DNA of 64,000 nucleotides from DATHTC01 sp050262775 (GTDB taxonomy: Bacteria; Actinomycetota; Thermoleophilia; Gaiellales; Gaiellaceae), in the NCBI GenBank assembly GCA_050262775.1, contig JBLNEO010000116.1, positions 1-64,000 of the forward strand, read 5' to 3'. Position numbers and translations under genes: made by a program. The notes beneath the pieces are model-generated. The model did no database searches and had not been told where the DNA came from. It saw only the letters and a list, made by a program, of their open reading frames with translations. Of the stretch, positions 26,071-34,771 are shown piece after piece (the stretch's first letter is position 1; the number at the start of each line of letters is the position of its first letter).

Positions 26071-27944
26071 CAGCCTCCGACCTCGCGCTTCTCGTGCGCC
26101 GAGACCCGCCGCGCGCGCACCGCGAGCACCGTCCGCCGCACGGCCTCCCGCAACGGACCGCGGCGTCCGCGCTCGACGTTCGCGTACGGCGCGTAGCGAC
26201 CGGCGGCGAGCGCCGCGAGCTGGCCCGCACATGCGATGTACGCGAGGAACAGGAGCATCGGCATCGGCGAGACGTACCCGACGGAGACGAGCGTCAGCAG
26301 GTACCAGGGCGCATCGAGCCCGAGCCCGTAGCGCGTCGCGAACGAGAGGAGGAGCAGCACGGGGCCGGCGAAGCCGGCGGCGAGGACGGCCGCCCGCGTC
26401 CAGCTGCGCCGGTCGCGCAGCTGCGGCAGCCAGAGCCACGCGTGCAGCGCGGGCAGCAGGAACACGAGGGCGTACGCGTTCGTCACGACGACGAGCAGGG
26501 CGAGGAGGCCGAGCGCGAGCAGGGCCGTCGTGTGTCCCGCGAGCTCCTCCGCATCCGTCACCCGCCCGCGCGGGACGAGCCGCTGTCGGGCGAGCAGCCA
26601 CGCGGCGGCGGCCGAGGCGGCGAGGAGCGCGACGCCGAGCACCGACCAGCTGCGCGCGATCGGGTCCTCGGGCGACACGGGGCGGTCGACCCCCCGCGGC
26701 CACACGCCGAGGAGGTCGAGCAGCAGGAAGGTCGCTCCGACCGAGGCCCAGAACGCGAGCCGCGTGCGGAGCGCCCGCCACGCGGACCCGAGCGGGATCC
26801 GACGCCGCCGGCAGCGCGCGAAGAGATCGACGGCCGCGGCGAGGAAGGGGAGGGTCATCGCGGCGAGCACGAGCTGGAGCGCCCAGCCGCGCAGGATCCG
26901 GTCTCCGAGGTACAGGTAGCCGGTCGTCGACGGGCCGGGCTCGATGCCCTGGTCGAGCGAGAGGAGGAGCTGCTGCGACGCGCGCCCGAGCTGTCCGAGC
27001 CGAGCCGCGTCGAGGGTCGCAGGCGTGTCGGCGAAGGAGTCGGGGCGGCGCTCCGGTGCGGTCGTCACCGTCACCGCGGCGACGCCGCGCGAGACGAACG
27101 GCGCGTGCTCGAAGAGGGAGAACGGGAAGGCGAGGTCGAACAGCTGTCCGAGCGCGCCCTCGCGCGCGGGCGGCGCTCCGGTCTCCTCGAGGATGCGCTC
27201 GGACGCCGTCCGGACGAGCACCGGCGACGCTGTCAGCGGCCGGTCGGAGTCGATGGCGAGCCGCGGCGGGTCGCGCCCGGCGAGGGCGTCGAGCGACACG
27301 ACGGCCGCGATGCGGTCGCGGTAGGCCGGGCTCGCGGCGAGCTCGGCCGCGCCGAGCCCGCCGTACGCCCCGCCGTCGGTCGAGACGAAGAGGATCGTGT
27401 GTGCCGGCCGGACGCGCCCCGGCGGCGACCCCGCCGTCGTCGGACGCGCGTACGCCCGCGCGAGCTCCACCAGCGCGGCCGTGCCCGACGCGTTGTCGTT
27501 CGCCCCCGGGCCGAAGCCCGCGTCGTCACGGTGCGCGAGCACCACGAGCGTGCGCGGCGAGCGGCCCGGCGCGCGGACGACGACGTTCGTGAGCGTTCGG
27601 CGGCCGACGCCGGGGACGTCGACCGTGAACCGCTGGCGCTCCGCGCGGAACCCGTAGAGGCGGAACTTCTCCTCGACCCAGTTGACGGGGCCGAGCTCGC
27701 CCGGCGCGCGGCGCGGGTACTGCACCGCGAGGTCGTCGGCGAGGACGCGCGCCGACTCGCCGTCGAACGTCGCCGGGAGCGGCGGCGGCGGCAGGGGCTC
27801 CGGGCGTCCCACACTGAAGGCGGCCACGAGGAGGGGCACGCCGACGAGGAGCCACGTGCCCCGGTACATCCGGCCGTTGACGGGCCGCTCGAGGGAGCCT
27901 CGGCGGGCGCGCCGCCGGCCCCGAAATCCCGCTGGAGCGGCCAT
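26070..27944 (-). CDS. M28-like peptidase fused to a polytopic membrane domain
   Basis: 624 residues; ATG 27869 (MYRGTWLL) is an alternative start that places the signal anchor at the N-terminus. The lumenal part (about 60-330) is an M28 aminopeptidase fold with VLAHRDDAGFGPGANDNASG and a later SLDAL metal-site aspartate. Where M28 enzymes have a Glu-Glu pair, this protein reads STDGGAYGGLGA, so the catalytic glutamate may be absent. The C-terminal half has about eight membrane helices, as in Fxna/ERMP1-like proteins. It is translationally linked to the sortase by TGATG. Confidence 0.75.
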   Translation of the reverse strand: MAAPAGFRGRRRARRGSLERPVNGRMYRGTWLLVGVPLLVAAFSVGRPEPLPPPPLPATFDGESARVLADDLAVQYPRRAPGELGPVNWVEEKFRLYGFRAERQRFTVDVPGVGRRTLTNVVVRAPGRSPRTLVVLAHRDDAGFGPGANDNASGTAALVELARAYARPTTAGSPPGRVRPAHTILFVSTDGGAYGGLGAAELAASPAYRDRIAAVVSLDALAGRDPPRLAIDSDRPLTASPVLVRTASERILEETGAPPAREGALGQLFDLAFPFSLFEHAPFVSRGVAAVTVTTAPERRPDSFADTPATLDAARLGQLGRASQQLLLSLDQGIEPGPSTTGYLYLGDRILRGWALQLVLAAMTLPFLAAAVDLFARCRRRRIPLGSAWRALRTRLAFWASVGATFLLLDLLGVWPRGVDRPVSPEDPIARSWSVLGVALLAASAAAAWLLARQRLVPRGRVTDAEELAGHTTALLALGLLALLVVVTNAYALVFLLPALHAWLWLPQLRDRRSWTRAAVLAAGFAGPVLLLLSFATRYGLGLDAPWYLLTLVSVGYVSPMPMLLFLAYIACAGQLAALAAGRYAPYANVERGRRGPLREAVRRTVLAVRARRVSAHEKREVGG

Positions 27945-27953
27945 TTCCAGGGC

Positions 27954-27959
27954 TATAGT
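27954..27959 (+). promoter_or_regulatory. -10 candidate for the two-component operon
   Basis: TATAGT, a five-of-six match to consensus, lies 35 bases before the response regulator ATG and only 10 bases from the divergent ATG at 27944. The -35 position is GC-rich and poor. Confidence 0.4.
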
Positions 27960-27994
27960 AGGCCGTCGATCCGCCGTTCCGGCTTCGCGCGCCC

Positions 27995-28693
27995 ATGGCC
28001 GACTCTCCCACGATCCTCCTCGTCGACGACGAGGACTCCGTCCAGAAGCTGCTCGCGTACCCGCTCGAGCGGGACGGCTACCGCGTGCTGCCGGCGCGCG
28101 ACGGCGAGGAGGCGCTCGCGCGCTTCGCCTCCGAGAAGGTGGATCTCGTCGTCCTCGACCTCATGCTGCCGCGGCTCGACGGCCTCGAGGTCTGCAAGCG
28201 GCTGCGCGCGCAGAGCTCCGTCCCGATCATCATGCTCACCGCGCGCGACGACGAGCTCGACAAGGTGCTCGGGCTCGAGCTGGGCGCCGACGACTACGTC
28301 ACGAAGCCGTTCTCGATCCGCGAGTTCCGCAGCCGGGTGAAGGCGCTCCTCCGGCGCGCGTCGGCGCCTCGCCACGACCCCCGCGGGGACGAGGTGATCG
28401 TCAACGACGGGCTCTCGATCGACCTGGCGCGCCGCGTGGTGGAGGTTCGCGGGCGGCCCGTCCAGCTCACCTACGTCGAGTTCGAGCTCCTGCGCATCCT
28501 CGCGGCGAATCCGGGGCGGGTGTACACCCGCCAGATGCTGCTGGAGGCGCTCTGGGGCGGGTACGAGTACCGCGAGCCGCGCACGATCGACGTCCACGTG
28601 CGCCACCTGCGGGAGAAGCTCGAGGCGGAACCCCGCGAGCCCGAGCTGATCCACACGGTTCGCGGCGTCGGCTACCGGTTCCGCGACGCGTGA
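27995..28693 (+). CDS. OmpR/PhoB-type response regulator
   Basis: 232 residues. The receiver domain has the acidic pair DDED near residue 11, phospho-acceptor aspartate 55 in VVLDLMLP, LTAR threonine and the ADDYVTKPF lysine. The C-terminal winged helix ends IDVHVRHLREKLE ... TVRGVGYRF. It is a DNA-binding transcription factor phosphorylated by the partner kinase encoded next, which overlaps by GTGA. The regulon is unknown; the neighbouring HtrA protease gene suggests an envelope-stress role. Confidence 0.95.
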   Translation: MADSPTILLVDDEDSVQKLLAYPLERDGYRVLPARDGEEALARFASEKVDLVVLDLMLPRLDGLEVCKRLRAQSSVPIIMLTARDDELDKVLGLELGADDYVTKPFSIREFRSRVKALLRRASAPRHDPRGDEVIVNDGLSIDLARRVVEVRGRPVQLTYVEFELLRILAANPGRVYTRQMLLEALWGGYEYREPRTIDVHVRHLREKLEAEPREPELIHTVRGVGYRFRDA

Positions 28694-30108
28694 ACGCCTT
28701 CCGAAGCGTCGGCGCACAGCTCGCGCTCGCCCTGGCGCTCGTCGTCGCCGTCGCGCTCGGGATCGTCTGGGCGATCGTCGTCCCGCGGCTCGAGCGGAGC
28801 CTCGTGGCGGCGAAGGTCGAGTCGCTGCGGCGTGTCAGCGAGCCGATCGCGAACAGCTTCCCGACGGCGCTGCTCGGCACGCCGGATCTCCGCTTCACGG
28901 TCGACGAGACGATCGGCGACATCGCCGACCGGACGAACGCGCGCGTGACGATCTTCGATCCCCTCACACTCGACTCGCTCTCGGTGATCGGCGACTCGCG
29001 CCTGCCGCGGTCCGCGAGCGACATCCAGGACGACCCGATCGCCGTGCGCGCGTCCGCCTCGGTCGCGCCGGCGCAGGGGACCGTGACGCGGCACGACGAG
29101 CGCTTCGCGGAGGTCGCCTTCCCGCTGTACACCGCGAGCGGCACGGTGATCCTGTTCTCGTCGTCGCTCGACGACACGCTCGCGAACGTCCAGCTCGTGA
29201 AGCGTCGGGTGCTGCTCGCCGCGGTGCCCGCGCTGCTCGTCGCCGTCCTGCTCGGGTACGGCCTCGCCTCGGTGTTCGCCCGACGGATCCGCCGGCTGGA
29301 GCGCGCGGCCGATCGGATCGCCGGCGGCCGGTTCGACGAGCCGGTGTCCGTGTCGGGGCATGACGAGCTCGCGCAGCTCGCGGGCGCGTTCGAGCGGATG
29401 CGCGGACGGCTCGCCCAGCTCGAGCGCGCGAGGCGCGAGTTCATCGCCAACGCGTCGCACGAGCTCCGGACGCCGATCTTCTCCCTCGGCGGGTTCGTCG
29501 AGCTGATGGCGGACGAGGAGCTCGACGAGCGGACGCGGCGCGAGTTCCTCGCGACCATGCAGGAGCAGATCCGGCGGCTCCAGAAGCTCGCCACGGATCT
29601 CCTCGACCTCTCGCGCCTCGACGCCGGGCAGCTGCTCGTCGAGGTCGAGCCCCTCGAGCTCGCGTCCGTCGCCGGGGACGTCGCGGACGAGTTCGCGGCC
29701 GTCGCTCACGGCACGGGTCACGAGATTCGCGTGAGCGGCCGGGCCGACGCCCTCGGCGACGAGCAGCGGGTGCTGCAGATCGCCAGGATCCTCGTCGAGA
29801 ACGCGATCCGGCACACACCGCCGCGGACGACCATTCGCGTCGACGTCGGCACCGCCGCCGGCGGGGCGTGGCTGCAGGTCGAGGACGACGGCGCGGGGAT
29901 TCCGGCGGAGCACCGCGAGCAGGTCTTCGAGCGCTTCTACCGGATCGAGGGCAACCGGGCGTCCGGGAGCGGCCTCGGGCTCGCGATCGCGCGCGAGCTC
30001 GCGGTGCTGATGGGCGGTTCCCTCGAGCTGGAGTCGGACCGGGGGTTCACGCGGTTCCGCCTCCTGCTGCCGGCCGCGACACCGGTGCGCGCGCTCACCG
30101 CGGCCTAG
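28690..30108 (+). CDS. sensor histidine kinase
   Basis: 472 residues from GTG 28690. Two membrane helices (about 8-30 and 175-197) enclose an extracytoplasmic sensor domain. HAMP (RIRRLERAADRIAGGRFDEPV) and a HisKA domain with phospho-histidine in ASHELRTPIFSLGG follow. The ATPase boxes are LVENAIRHTPP, DDGAGIPAEH, FERFYR and GSGLGLAIARELA. All catalytic motifs are intact. It forms a pair with the preceding response regulator. Confidence 0.95.
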   Translation: MNAFRSVGAQLALALALVVAVALGIVWAIVVPRLERSLVAAKVESLRRVSEPIANSFPTALLGTPDLRFTVDETIGDIADRTNARVTIFDPLTLDSLSVIGDSRLPRSASDIQDDPIAVRASASVAPAQGTVTRHDERFAEVAFPLYTASGTVILFSSSLDDTLANVQLVKRRVLLAAVPALLVAVLLGYGLASVFARRIRRLERAADRIAGGRFDEPVSVSGHDELAQLAGAFERMRGRLAQLERARREFIANASHELRTPIFSLGGFVELMADEELDERTRREFLATMQEQIRRLQKLATDLLDLSRLDAGQLLVEVEPLELASVAGDVADEFAAVAHGTGHEIRVSGRADALGDEQRVLQIARILVENAIRHTPPRTTIRVDVGTAAGGAWLQVEDDGAGIPAEHREQVFERFYRIEGNRASGSGLGLAIARELAVLMGGSLELESDRGFTRFRLLLPAATPVRALTAA

Positions 30109-30110
30109 CC

Positions 30111-30126
30111 GTTTTCCCGTGAAAAC
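30111..30126. promoter_or_regulatory. parS-like palindrome
   Basis: GTTTTC-CCGT-GAAAAC has perfect 6-base arms. Its central 12 bases differ from the core of the ParB site (TTTCACGTGAAA) at one position. It lies about 15 kb from parB and 20 kb from the presumed origin, 2 bases after the kinase stop. It could instead be an operator. Confidence 0.45.
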
Positions 30127-30129
30127 AGC

Positions 30130-30150
30130 CTGCATCGGAACCCGATGCAG
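30130..30150. terminator. hairpin after the histidine kinase gene
   Basis: CTGCATCGG-AAC-CCGATGCAG is a perfect 9-bp stem with a 3-base loop, in the 59-base gap before the HtrA gene. No U-tract. Termination of the two-component operon is the simplest role. Confidence 0.5.
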
Positions 30151-30163
30151 TTCGGCCCGCGGC

Positions 30164-30169
30164 TATCGT
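30164..30169 (+). promoter_or_regulatory. -10 element for the leaderless HtrA gene
   Basis: TATCGT ends 7 bases before ATG 30177. It overlaps the alternative GTG start at 30168, which favours the ATG. Confidence 0.45.
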
Positions 30170-30176
30170 GACACCC

Positions 30177-31388
30177 ATGCGTCCCAGCGCGGTCGCCGCC
30201 GTTTCCCTCGTCTCCGCCCTCCTCGGCGCGGCCGCGGTGCTGCTCGTCGCCGGCGCGGCCGGCTGGGTGGGTGACTCCGGCACGGAGACGGTCTTCGCGC
30301 CCGCACCGGCTGCGCCGCCGTCGGTCGACGACGAGCCCGCGAGCATCACCTCGGCAGCGCGGCCGCTGCCCGGCAACGGGTTCGAGCCGGCGACGCTGTA
30401 CGCGGAGCGCGCGGCGGGCGTCGTCACGATCTTCGCGCGGTTCGGCGCCGCCGAGGGGCAGGGCTCCGGCTTCGTCGTCTCGGAAGACGGCGTCATCCTC
30501 ACGAACGCCCACGTGATCACGAACGCCGGCGAGGCGTCGTCCGCCGACAGGGCGGAGGCGGCCGACGAGCTCTTCGTCGAGTTCCGGGACGGGGACGTGG
30601 TGCCCGCCGAGGTGGTCGGGTGGGACGTCTTCGACGACGTCGGGGTGCTCCGCGTCGACCCGAAGCTGCACGAGCTCGCTCCGGTGCCGCTCGGCGACTC
30701 CGGCGCGGTGCGCGTCGGCGAGCCCGTCGCGGCCATCGGCAGCCCCTTCGGCGCCGAGAGCTCGCTCACCGTCGGCGTCGTCTCCGCCACGCGACGCTCG
30801 ATCGCGGCGCTGACGTCGGAGTACCAGCTCGTCGACGCGATCCAGACGGACGCGCCGATCAACAAGGGCAACTCGGGCGGCCCCCTCTTCGACGCGCGCG
30901 GCCGCGTGATCGGGATCAACGCCCAGATCCGGAGCGAGTCCGGGCTCAACGAGGGGCTCGGCTTCGCCGTCCCGATCAACGCGGCGCGGCGCTCGCTCGG
31001 ACAGCTGCTCCGCGACGGCGAGGTCTCGTACGCCTACGTCGGCATCTCCACCGGCGACCTGACGCCCTCGCTCGCGCGCCGCCTGAAGGCGAGGGTGCAC
31101 CGTGGCGCGCTCGTGACGGAGGTGACGGAGGGAAGCCCGGCGGAGCGGGCGGGCTTCCGCGGGGGCACCCGCACGCTGGAGATCGACGGCCGGACGGTCA
31201 CGGTCGGAGGCGACGTCGTCGTCTCGATCGCGGGCCGGCCCGTGCGCAGCGGGGACGATCTCGTCCGCATCGTCGCCGGCGAGCTCCGGCCCGGGCAGGT
31301 CGCGTCGTTCACCGTGCTGCGCGACGGCCGGTTCCTGCGGCTCTCCGTGCGGCTCGCAGAACGACCGACCGTGCCGCCCCGGGAGTAG
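30177..31388 (+). CDS. HtrA/DegP-type serine protease
   Basis: 403 residues from ATG 30177; GTG 30168 would add three residues. An N-terminal membrane anchor and an alanine/proline linker lead to a trypsin-like domain. The triad is seen as TNAHV (His), DDVGVLRVD (Asp) and NKGNSGGPL (Ser). A PDZ domain (about 285-390) has VTEGSPAERAGFRGG. It degrades or refolds damaged envelope proteins. It follows the two-component pair in the same direction with its own candidate promoter. Confidence 0.93.
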   Translation: MRPSAVAAVSLVSALLGAAAVLLVAGAAGWVGDSGTETVFAPAPAAPPSVDDEPASITSAARPLPGNGFEPATLYAERAAGVVTIFARFGAAEGQGSGFVVSEDGVILTNAHVITNAGEASSADRAEAADELFVEFRDGDVVPAEVVGWDVFDDVGVLRVDPKLHELAPVPLGDSGAVRVGEPVAAIGSPFGAESSLTVGVVSATRRSIAALTSEYQLVDAIQTDAPINKGNSGGPLFDARGRVIGINAQIRSESGLNEGLGFAVPINAARRSLGQLLRDGEVSYAYVGISTGDLTPSLARRLKARVHRGALVTEVTEGSPAERAGFRGGTRTLEIDGRTVTVGGDVVVSIAGRPVRSGDDLVRIVAGELRPGQVASFTVLRDGRFLRLSVRLAERPTVPPRE

Positions 31389-31398
31389 CACCCGGTGG

Positions 31399-31424
31399 GT
31401 TTGGCTGCCAGACGCGCGCGGTAT
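31399..31424 (+). promoter_or_regulatory. candidate SigB/SigF-type promoter
   Basis: GTTTGG, 14-base spacer, CGGTAT fits the general-stress sigma consensus GTTT-N12-15-GGGTAT with one base off in the -10 core. It lies 84 bases before the RsbW-like gene, whose relatives are often self-regulated this way. A second -10-like GTAAAT ends 8 bases before the ATG. Confidence 0.4.
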
Positions 31425-31508
31425 GAGCCGCTCGGGGATCGTCCCGGCGGCGAGATTCGGCAGGTTTGCCGCGCTTTCGAGGGAGGAATTTGTGGTAAAT
31501 GACCAGCG

Positions 31509-31970
31509 ATGACGGCGGGAGTTGACGAGGTGCCGATGCGTGGGGCCTCCGACGTTCTCCCGGCGATCCGGCTGACGATCCCTGCGAAGGCGGAGTACGT
31601 CTCGCTCGCTCGCCTCGCCCTCACCGGGCTCTCGCGTCTGCGCGCGCTCGATGACGAGACGCTCGCGGACCTCAAGCTGGCGATCACGGAGGCGACGTCG
31701 AACTCCGTCCGCCACGCGTACGCGAACGGCGACGGGACGGTCGAGGTCGTCTACGACCTCAGGCCCGACCAGCTCGTGATCGAGGTCAGCGACGACGGCG
31801 AGGGGTTCGACTACGACGAGGAGCAGGCACCGACGGCCGCGGGCGGCGAGCTCACCGAGGGCGGCCTCGGGATCGCGATCATCCAGGCGATCGCCGACGA
31901 GTTCGAGCTCGGCCGTGGCCCGGGGGGACGCGGCTCGCGCCTCCGCTTCGCCAAGCGCCTCGAGGGTTGA
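31509..31970 (+). CDS. RsbW-type anti-sigma factor / serine protein kinase
   Basis: 153 residues with a GHKL ATPase fold: LKLAITEATSNSVRHAY (N-box), VSDDGEGFD (G1) and GGLGIAIIQAIADEFEL (G2). These proteins bind a sigma factor or phosphorylate an anti-anti-sigma protein to control stress sigma activity. No RsbV-like or sigma-B gene is adjacent, so the partner lies elsewhere. GGGAGG lies about 24 bases upstream, too far for a normal ribosome site, so the start is slightly uncertain; ATG 31539 is an alternative. Confidence 0.85.
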   Translation: MTAGVDEVPMRGASDVLPAIRLTIPAKAEYVSLARLALTGLSRLRALDDETLADLKLAITEATSNSVRHAYANGDGTVEVVYDLRPDQLVIEVSDDGEGFDYDEEQAPTAAGGELTEGGLGIAIIQAIADEFELGRGPGGRGSRLRFAKRLEG

Positions 31971-32001
31971 CCGCCGCGCGTCGCCGCGACACCGAACGCT
32001 G

Positions 32002-33294
32002 ATGCTCCCGCTCGTCAACGTCGGCCGCAAGTCGCTGGGCGATTACGCGACGATCGCCACCCGCGGCCTCATGGACGAGATCCGGCGCCTCGCGGAGCCG
32101 CTCGCGGGGAAGCGCGTCGCGCACCTCTCGGCGACCGCGTTCGGGGGCGGCGTCGCCGAGATCAACTACACGCTCATCCCCCTGATGGCGGACGCGGGGC
32201 TCGACGTGGAATGGCGGATCGTCCGCGGGCAGGACGAGTTCTTCGACGTCACGAAGACGATCCACAACGCGCTCCAGGGCGACCCGCGGGGCCTGACCCC
32301 GGAGCAGCAGCACCTCTTCCACCGCTACAGCGAGGAGAACGCGCGCGACTTCGACCCGGACGACTACGACTACGTGATCGTCCACGACCCGCAGCCCGTG
32401 GCGATGATCGACTACGCCCCGCGCGGGTCGGCGAAGTGGATCTGGCGCGGGCACATCGACTTCTCGACCCCCAACCCGCAGGTGATGGAGTTCCTGCTGC
32501 CGTCGATCCGGCGCTACGACGCCGCGATCTTCCACCTGCGGGACTACGTCCCGCGCGCCGACGGGTTGCCCCCGTGCGTGATCTGGCCGCCGGCGATCGA
32601 CCCGCTGGCGCCCAAGAACATGGCGTTGTCCCCCGAGGACGCGGCGTACATCGTCGACCAGTTCGGCATCGACGTCGAGCGGCCCCTGATCACGCAGGTG
32701 TCCCGCTTCGATCCGTGGAAGGATCCGCTCGGGGTGATCGACGCGTACCGGCTCGTGAAGGAGCGGTTCCCGGCGGTGCAGCTCGCCCTCGTCGGCTCGA
32801 TGGCGCACGACGATCCGGAGGGATGGGACTTCTACAACCGGACGATCGAGCACGCGGGCGGCGATCCGGACGTGTTCATCCTCTCCAACCTCAACAACGT
32901 CGGCTCCGTCGAGGTGAACGCGTTCCAGGTGCATTCGGCCGCGGTCGTGCAGAAGTCGACCCGCGAGGGCTTCGGGTTGACGGTGTCGGAGGCGCTCTGG
33001 AAGGCGCGGCCGGTCGTCGCCGGGCGCGTCGGCGGCATCGTCGTCCAGATCGAGGACGGCGTCACCGGCTGGCTGGTCGATTCCGCGGAGGCGTGCGGGC
33101 ACGCCCTCGTCGAGATCCTCCGCGACCCGGTGGAGGCCCGGACGCGCGCCCTCGGCGGCAAGGAGCACGTCCGTCGGCACTTCCTCACGCCGCGGCTCCT
33201 GCGCGACTGGCTCGCGCTCTTCGGCACGCTCGCCGGCAACGACGTCGGCGACGTCGAGCTGGAGATCGTGCAGCCGGCTCCCGCCGCGCCGTAG
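32002..33294 (+). CDS. treT: trehalose synthase TreT (GT4 glycosyltransferase)
   Basis: 430 residues. It has the two Rossmann-like GT4 domains with HLSATAFGGGVAEI near the N-terminus, WIWRGHIDFSTPNP, QVSRFDPWKDPLG, and the donor-binding KSTREGFGLTVSEALWK. TreT makes trehalose in one step from NDP-glucose and glucose, and in some organisms runs in reverse. The ATG is 31 bases after the RsbW-like gene without a clear ribosome site. It is followed 13 bases later by otsA, giving two trehalose routes side by side. Confidence 0.88.
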   Translation: MLPLVNVGRKSLGDYATIATRGLMDEIRRLAEPLAGKRVAHLSATAFGGGVAEINYTLIPLMADAGLDVEWRIVRGQDEFFDVTKTIHNALQGDPRGLTPEQQHLFHRYSEENARDFDPDDYDYVIVHDPQPVAMIDYAPRGSAKWIWRGHIDFSTPNPQVMEFLLPSIRRYDAAIFHLRDYVPRADGLPPCVIWPPAIDPLAPKNMALSPEDAAYIVDQFGIDVERPLITQVSRFDPWKDPLGVIDAYRLVKERFPAVQLALVGSMAHDDPEGWDFYNRTIEHAGGDPDVFILSNLNNVGSVEVNAFQVHSAAVVQKSTREGFGLTVSEALWKARPVVAGRVGGIVVQIEDGVTGWLVDSAEACGHALVEILRDPVEARTRALGGKEHVRRHFLTPRLLRDWLALFGTLAGNDVGDVELEIVQPAPAAP

Positions 33295-33307
33295 GCTTCC
33301 GGCCGTC

Positions 33308-34762
33308 GTGACGGCCACCCGACACCGGCTGATCGTCGTCTCGAACCGCGGGCCCGTCGGCTTCGCGCGCGACCGGCACGGCGAGCGCGTGGCGCGCCGC
33401 GGCGGCGGGGGCCTCGTGACCGCGCTCCGGAGTCTCGTCGCGCACCACGACGTGACGTGGATCGCGAGCGCGATCAGCGACGAGGACCGGCTCGTCGCCG
33501 CCGAGACACGGGGCGCCGTCGACGAGCACGTCCGGGACGGGTTGCCCATCCGGCTTCGGCTCGTCGCGCACGATCCCGCGGCGTACGACCGCTTCTACAA
33601 CGTCGTCGCGAACCCGACGCTCTGGTTCCTCCAGCACCACCTGTGGGACCTCGCGCGGCACCCCAGTCTCGACGCCGCGTTCGGTGTGGCCTGGGAGGAC
33701 GGCTACGTCGCCGTGAACCGCGGGTTCGCCGACGCCGTGCTCGACGAGCTCGACGTCCGGCCGGACGCGACCGTCTTCTTCCACGACTACCACCTCTACC
33801 TGGCGCCGCGGTTCGTCCGGGACGCGCGGCCGGACGCGGTGCTCGCGCACTTCGTCCACATCCCGTGGCCCGGCACCGACCTGTGGCACGTCCTCGCCGA
33901 GCCGATGCGGCGGGCCATCCACGACGGGCTGCTCGCGAACGACGTGGTCGGGTTCCACACGGAGCGCTGGGCGCGCAACTTCCGCCGCTCGGCTCGCGAC
34001 CTCCTCGGGGAAGACGCGCTCGACCGCACGCGCGTGACCGCGCACCCGGTCTCGGTCGACGTCGAGGAGTTCCGCGCGCTGGCGCGGAGCGACGCCGTCC
34101 GGGAGCGGGAGCGCGCGCTTGCGGCGCGGCGTCCGGAGAAGGTCGTCCTCCGCGTCGACCGCACGGATCCGTCGAAGAACGTCGTGCGCGGGTTCCTCGC
34201 CTACGAGCTGTTCCTCGACGCCCACCCCGAGTGGCACCGGCGCGTCTCGATGCTCGCCCTCCTCGACCCGTCGCGTCAGGACATCCCGGAGTACACGGAG
34301 TACCTCGGCGCGATCGAGCGTGAGGCGCGTCGGATCAACGGTCGCTTCGCCGCCGCCGACTGGACGCCGATCGACCTCCGCGTGGAGGACGACTTCCCCG
34401 CCTCGCTCGCTGCCTACAAGCAGTACGACGTCCTGCTCGTGAACGCCGTCTTCGACGGCCTCAACCTCGTCGCCAAGGAGGCGCCGCTCGTGAACGAGCG
34501 TGACGGCGTCGTCGTCCTCTCGGAGAACGCCGGCGCGCACGAGGAGCTCGGTGCGTGGGCGGTGACCGTGAACCCGTTCGACGTCGGCGCGCAGGCGGAG
34601 GCGTTGCACCGGGCGCTGACGATGGAGGGGGCCGAGCGCGCGCGGCGCGCGGCCGCCATCCGCGCCTGGGTCGCCGAGCACGACCTCGCGGCGTGGCTCG
34701 ACCTCCAGCTGGCGGACTTCGGCGCCGCGGCCGAGCGTCGGTCCGCCGTCGCACGGCGCTAG
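33308..34762 (+). CDS. otsA: alpha,alpha-trehalose-phosphate synthase
   Basis: 484 residues from GTG 33308. GT20 features are LIVVSNRGPV at the start with the GGGGLVTAL glycine loop, FFHDYHLYLAPRFVR, HFVHIPWPG, VDRTDPSKN and the ENAGAHEELG C-terminal donor site. It makes trehalose-6-phosphate from NDP-glucose and glucose-6-phosphate. No OtsB phosphatase gene is seen within the window. TAGGCT lies 10 bases upstream of the GTG. Confidence 0.93.
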   Translation: MTATRHRLIVVSNRGPVGFARDRHGERVARRGGGGLVTALRSLVAHHDVTWIASAISDEDRLVAAETRGAVDEHVRDGLPIRLRLVAHDPAAYDRFYNVVANPTLWFLQHHLWDLARHPSLDAAFGVAWEDGYVAVNRGFADAVLDELDVRPDATVFFHDYHLYLAPRFVRDARPDAVLAHFVHIPWPGTDLWHVLAEPMRRAIHDGLLANDVVGFHTERWARNFRRSARDLLGEDALDRTRVTAHPVSVDVEEFRALARSDAVRERERALAARRPEKVVLRVDRTDPSKNVVRGFLAYELFLDAHPEWHRRVSMLALLDPSRQDIPEYTEYLGAIEREARRINGRFAAADWTPIDLRVEDDFPASLAAYKQYDVLLVNAVFDGLNLVAKEAPLVNERDGVVVLSENAGAHEELGAWAVTVNPFDVGAQAEALHRALTMEGAERARRAAAIRAWVAEHDLAAWLDLQLADFGAAAERRSAVARR

Positions 34763-34765
34763 CCT
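34760..34765 (+). promoter_or_regulatory. -10 element for the leaderless aldehyde dehydrogenase gene
   Basis: TAGCCT ends 6 bases before ATG 34772; its first base falls in the otsA stop codon. No Shine-Dalgarno is present. Confidence 0.4.
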
Positions 34766-34771
34766 GCAGCC

